From assembly GCF_051020955.1 (NCBI RefSeq), contig NW_027476337.1, positions 234,689-298,688 on the forward strand: 64,000 nt of DNA, written 5' to 3'. This DNA comes from Megalopta genalis (Eukaryota > Arthropoda > Insecta > Hymenoptera > Halictidae). A program made the position numbers and the translations under genes. Below, piece after piece: positions 62,901 to 64,000 of the stretch (positions within the stretch are counted from its first letter, which is position 1; every line of letters starts with the position of its first letter). The notes under the pieces were generated by a model, which saw nothing but the letters and a program-made list of their open reading frames with translations, was not told the DNA's origin and did no database searches.

Positions 62901-64000
62901 ATACATGATTTAGGTTCAAAAGTATGCGAAACAAACGAGTTAGCTTCAAATCCATGCGCAACACATGATTTAGCTTCAAATCAATGCGAAGTAGAAGGGT
63001 TATCTTTGAATCCATGCGAAACAAATGGTTTAGCTTCAACACTTGTGATATACATGATTTTGCTTCAACTGCATGCTGAACAAACTAGTTAGCTTCAAAT
63101 ACATGCGAAACACATGATTTAGCTTCAATTTAATGCGAAGTAGAAGGCTTAGCTTCAAATCCATGCCAATCAAACGGTGTAGCTTCAAATACTTGTGATA
63201 TACATGGTTCAGCTTCAAGTGCATGCGAAATAAACGAGTTAGCTTCAAATCCATGCGAAACACATGATTTATCTTCAAATCAATGCGAGGTAGAAGGCTT
63301 AGCTTCAAATCCATGCGAATCAAACGATTTAGCTTCAAATACTTGTGATATACTTGATTTATATTCAAGTGCATGCGAAACAAACGAGATAGCTTCAGAT
63401 CCATGCGAAACATATGATTTAACATCAAATCAATGCGAAGTAGAAGCCATACCTTCAGATCCATGGGAATTAAATGGTTTAGCTTCAAATACTTGTGATA
63501 TACATGATTTAGCTTCAAAAGTATGCGAAACAAACGAGTTAGCTTCAAATCCATGCGCAACACATGATTTAGCTTCAAATCAATGCGAAGTAGTAGGGTT
63601 ATCTTTGAATCCATGCGAAACAAATGGTTTAGCTTCAAACACTTGTGATATACATGATTTTGCTTCAACTGCATGCTGAACAAACGAGTTAGCTTCAAAT
63701 CCATGCGAAACACATGATTTAGCTTCAAATCAATGCGAAGAAGAGGGGTGATCTTCGAATCCCTGCTAATCAAATGGTTCATATTCAAATACTTGTGATA
63801 TACATGATTTAGCTTCAACAGCATGCGAAACAAACGAGTTAGCTTCAAATCCAAGCGAAACACATGATTTAGCTTCAATTTAATGCGAGGTAGAAGGCTT
63901 AGCTTCAAATCCATGCGAATCGAAAGATTTAGCATCAAATACTTGTGATATACTTGATTTATATTCAAGTGCATGCGAAACAAACGAGATAGCTTCAAAT
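56971..64000 (+). repeat. 11.08-kb-offset copy of 45.89-52.92 kb
   Basis: The 7.03 kb to the window end repeat 45892-52918. The left edge falls at about 56950-56970. The offset is 11,079 bp at 57301 and 11,082 bp at 62474 and at the window end. Thirteen small indels account for the change exactly. The shared oddity ACATCAAAAAATGCG (50788, 61868) confirms common origin. Only a handful of substitutions separate the copies. The copy continues outside the window. Confidence 0.93.
58281..63040 (+). other. Cluster of 13 private small indels
   Basis: Relative to 47.2-51.96 kb, bases are missing near 58281 (A), 58531 (A), 59084 (C), 59467 (T), 59852 (G), 59955 (C), 60190 (A), 60504 (A) and 63040 (A). 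Bases are extra near 58411 (A), 59679 (G) and 62630 (A). A 9-bp direct duplication (AAACAAACG) lies near 61214. Ten or more fall in runs of two to seven identical bases. The other monomers of each type in this family agree with the left copy. The pattern suggests residual sequencing error more than evolution. Confidence 0.8.

Larger units (their letters stand above)
1..64000 (+). repeat. Satellite array of 30-bp monomers, whole window
   Basis: The sequence is head-to-tail monomers of 30 bp (rarely 26-32) from the first base to the last. A typical monomer begins GCGAAACA, has a variable hexamer at positions 9-14, TTAGCTTCAAAT at 15-26, and ends CCAT, CAAT, ACTT or GCAT. Monomers on the + strand keep this orientation throughout; I saw no inverted block. 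Five types follow one another in the order A (AACGAG), B (CATGAT), C (GCGAAGTAGA start, TTCGAA core), D (AATGGT, ending ACTT) and E (GTGATATA start, ending GCAT), giving a 150-bp pentamer. The array continues past both window ends. Its size and multi-level order are typical of eukaryotic satellites with higher-order repeats; species and chromosomal location are unknown. No gene, RNA gene or transposon interrupts it. Confidence 0.97.

Noticed and set aside
1..64000. CENP-B box or similar centromere-protein site
   Set aside because: The minus strand of monomer A has a loosely similar CTCGTTTGTTTCG, but too few of the core positions match to call a site.
1..64000. Telomeric repeat array
   Set aside because: The unit is 30 bp with no short G-rich motif such as TTAGGG or TTTAGGG. 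TTTAGC in each monomer is not repeated in tandem.
1..64000. tRNA, rRNA or structured RNA genes
   Set aside because: No cloverleaf or long inverted repeat was seen. The only palindromes are short (GCATGC, TTCGAA, and ATTT...AAAT around the AGCT core), recurring with the monomer.

Overview
The window is a single class of sequence: a 64-kb array of tandem 30-bp monomers, all head-to-tail in the same orientation, running through both ends of the window. I found no single-copy DNA, RNA gene, transposon or convincing protein-coding gene. An array of this size and hierarchy, A-rich on the + strand (monomer A is 12 A to 6 T) and about 35-40% GC per monomer, points to eukaryotic satellite DNA (centromeric, pericentromeric, subtelomeric or sex-chromosome heterochromatin). 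The species and chromosomal position cannot be read from the sequence.

The basic unit begins GCGAAACA and carries TTAGCTTCAAAT at positions 15-26. Five monomer types (A-E) alternate in fixed order to give a 150-bp pentamer. Types differ at positions 9-14 and 27-30; type C has TTCGAA and type E begins GTGATATA. Above this lie larger units: a 300-bp decamer, a 508-bp unit, a unit of about 1.9-2.4 kb, local duplications of 210, 568, 1,349 and 2,122 bp, and multi-kb segmental copies at offsets of about 11.08, 21.23 and 30-32 kb.

Layout: 1-7.7 kb is fairly regular pentamers and decamers. 7.95-9.8 kb is a block with unusual monomers ('alpha'), which recurs at 19.4, 24.4 and 38.55 kb. 10.5-16.4 kb is the '29-mer family', in which a 29-bp version of monomer A recurs every 209, 299 or 359 bp. 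16.4-19.2 kb is a 1.35-kb tandem duplication. 19.2-29.7 kb alternates alpha and 29-mer blocks. 29.7-32.9 kb is a block repeated at 50.9-54.2 kb. 34.9-45.9 kb is a rearranged second copy of 3.2-13.5 kb. 46-51 kb is again 29-mer family. 54.6-56.96 kb is a more diverged island. 56.97 kb to the end repeats 45.89-52.92 kb almost exactly.

Because 30 is a multiple of three, long open frames appear on both strands (up to 926 codons on the minus strand). They read as decapeptide repeats and mostly end where a 29- or 31-bp monomer shifts the frame. I treat them as products of the periodicity, with coding origin left as a testable alternative. The most useful findings concern array evolution (register-preserving length changes between large copies, shared mosaic junctions) and assembly quality (a cluster of private one-base indels at 58.28-63.04 kb in a near-identical copy).
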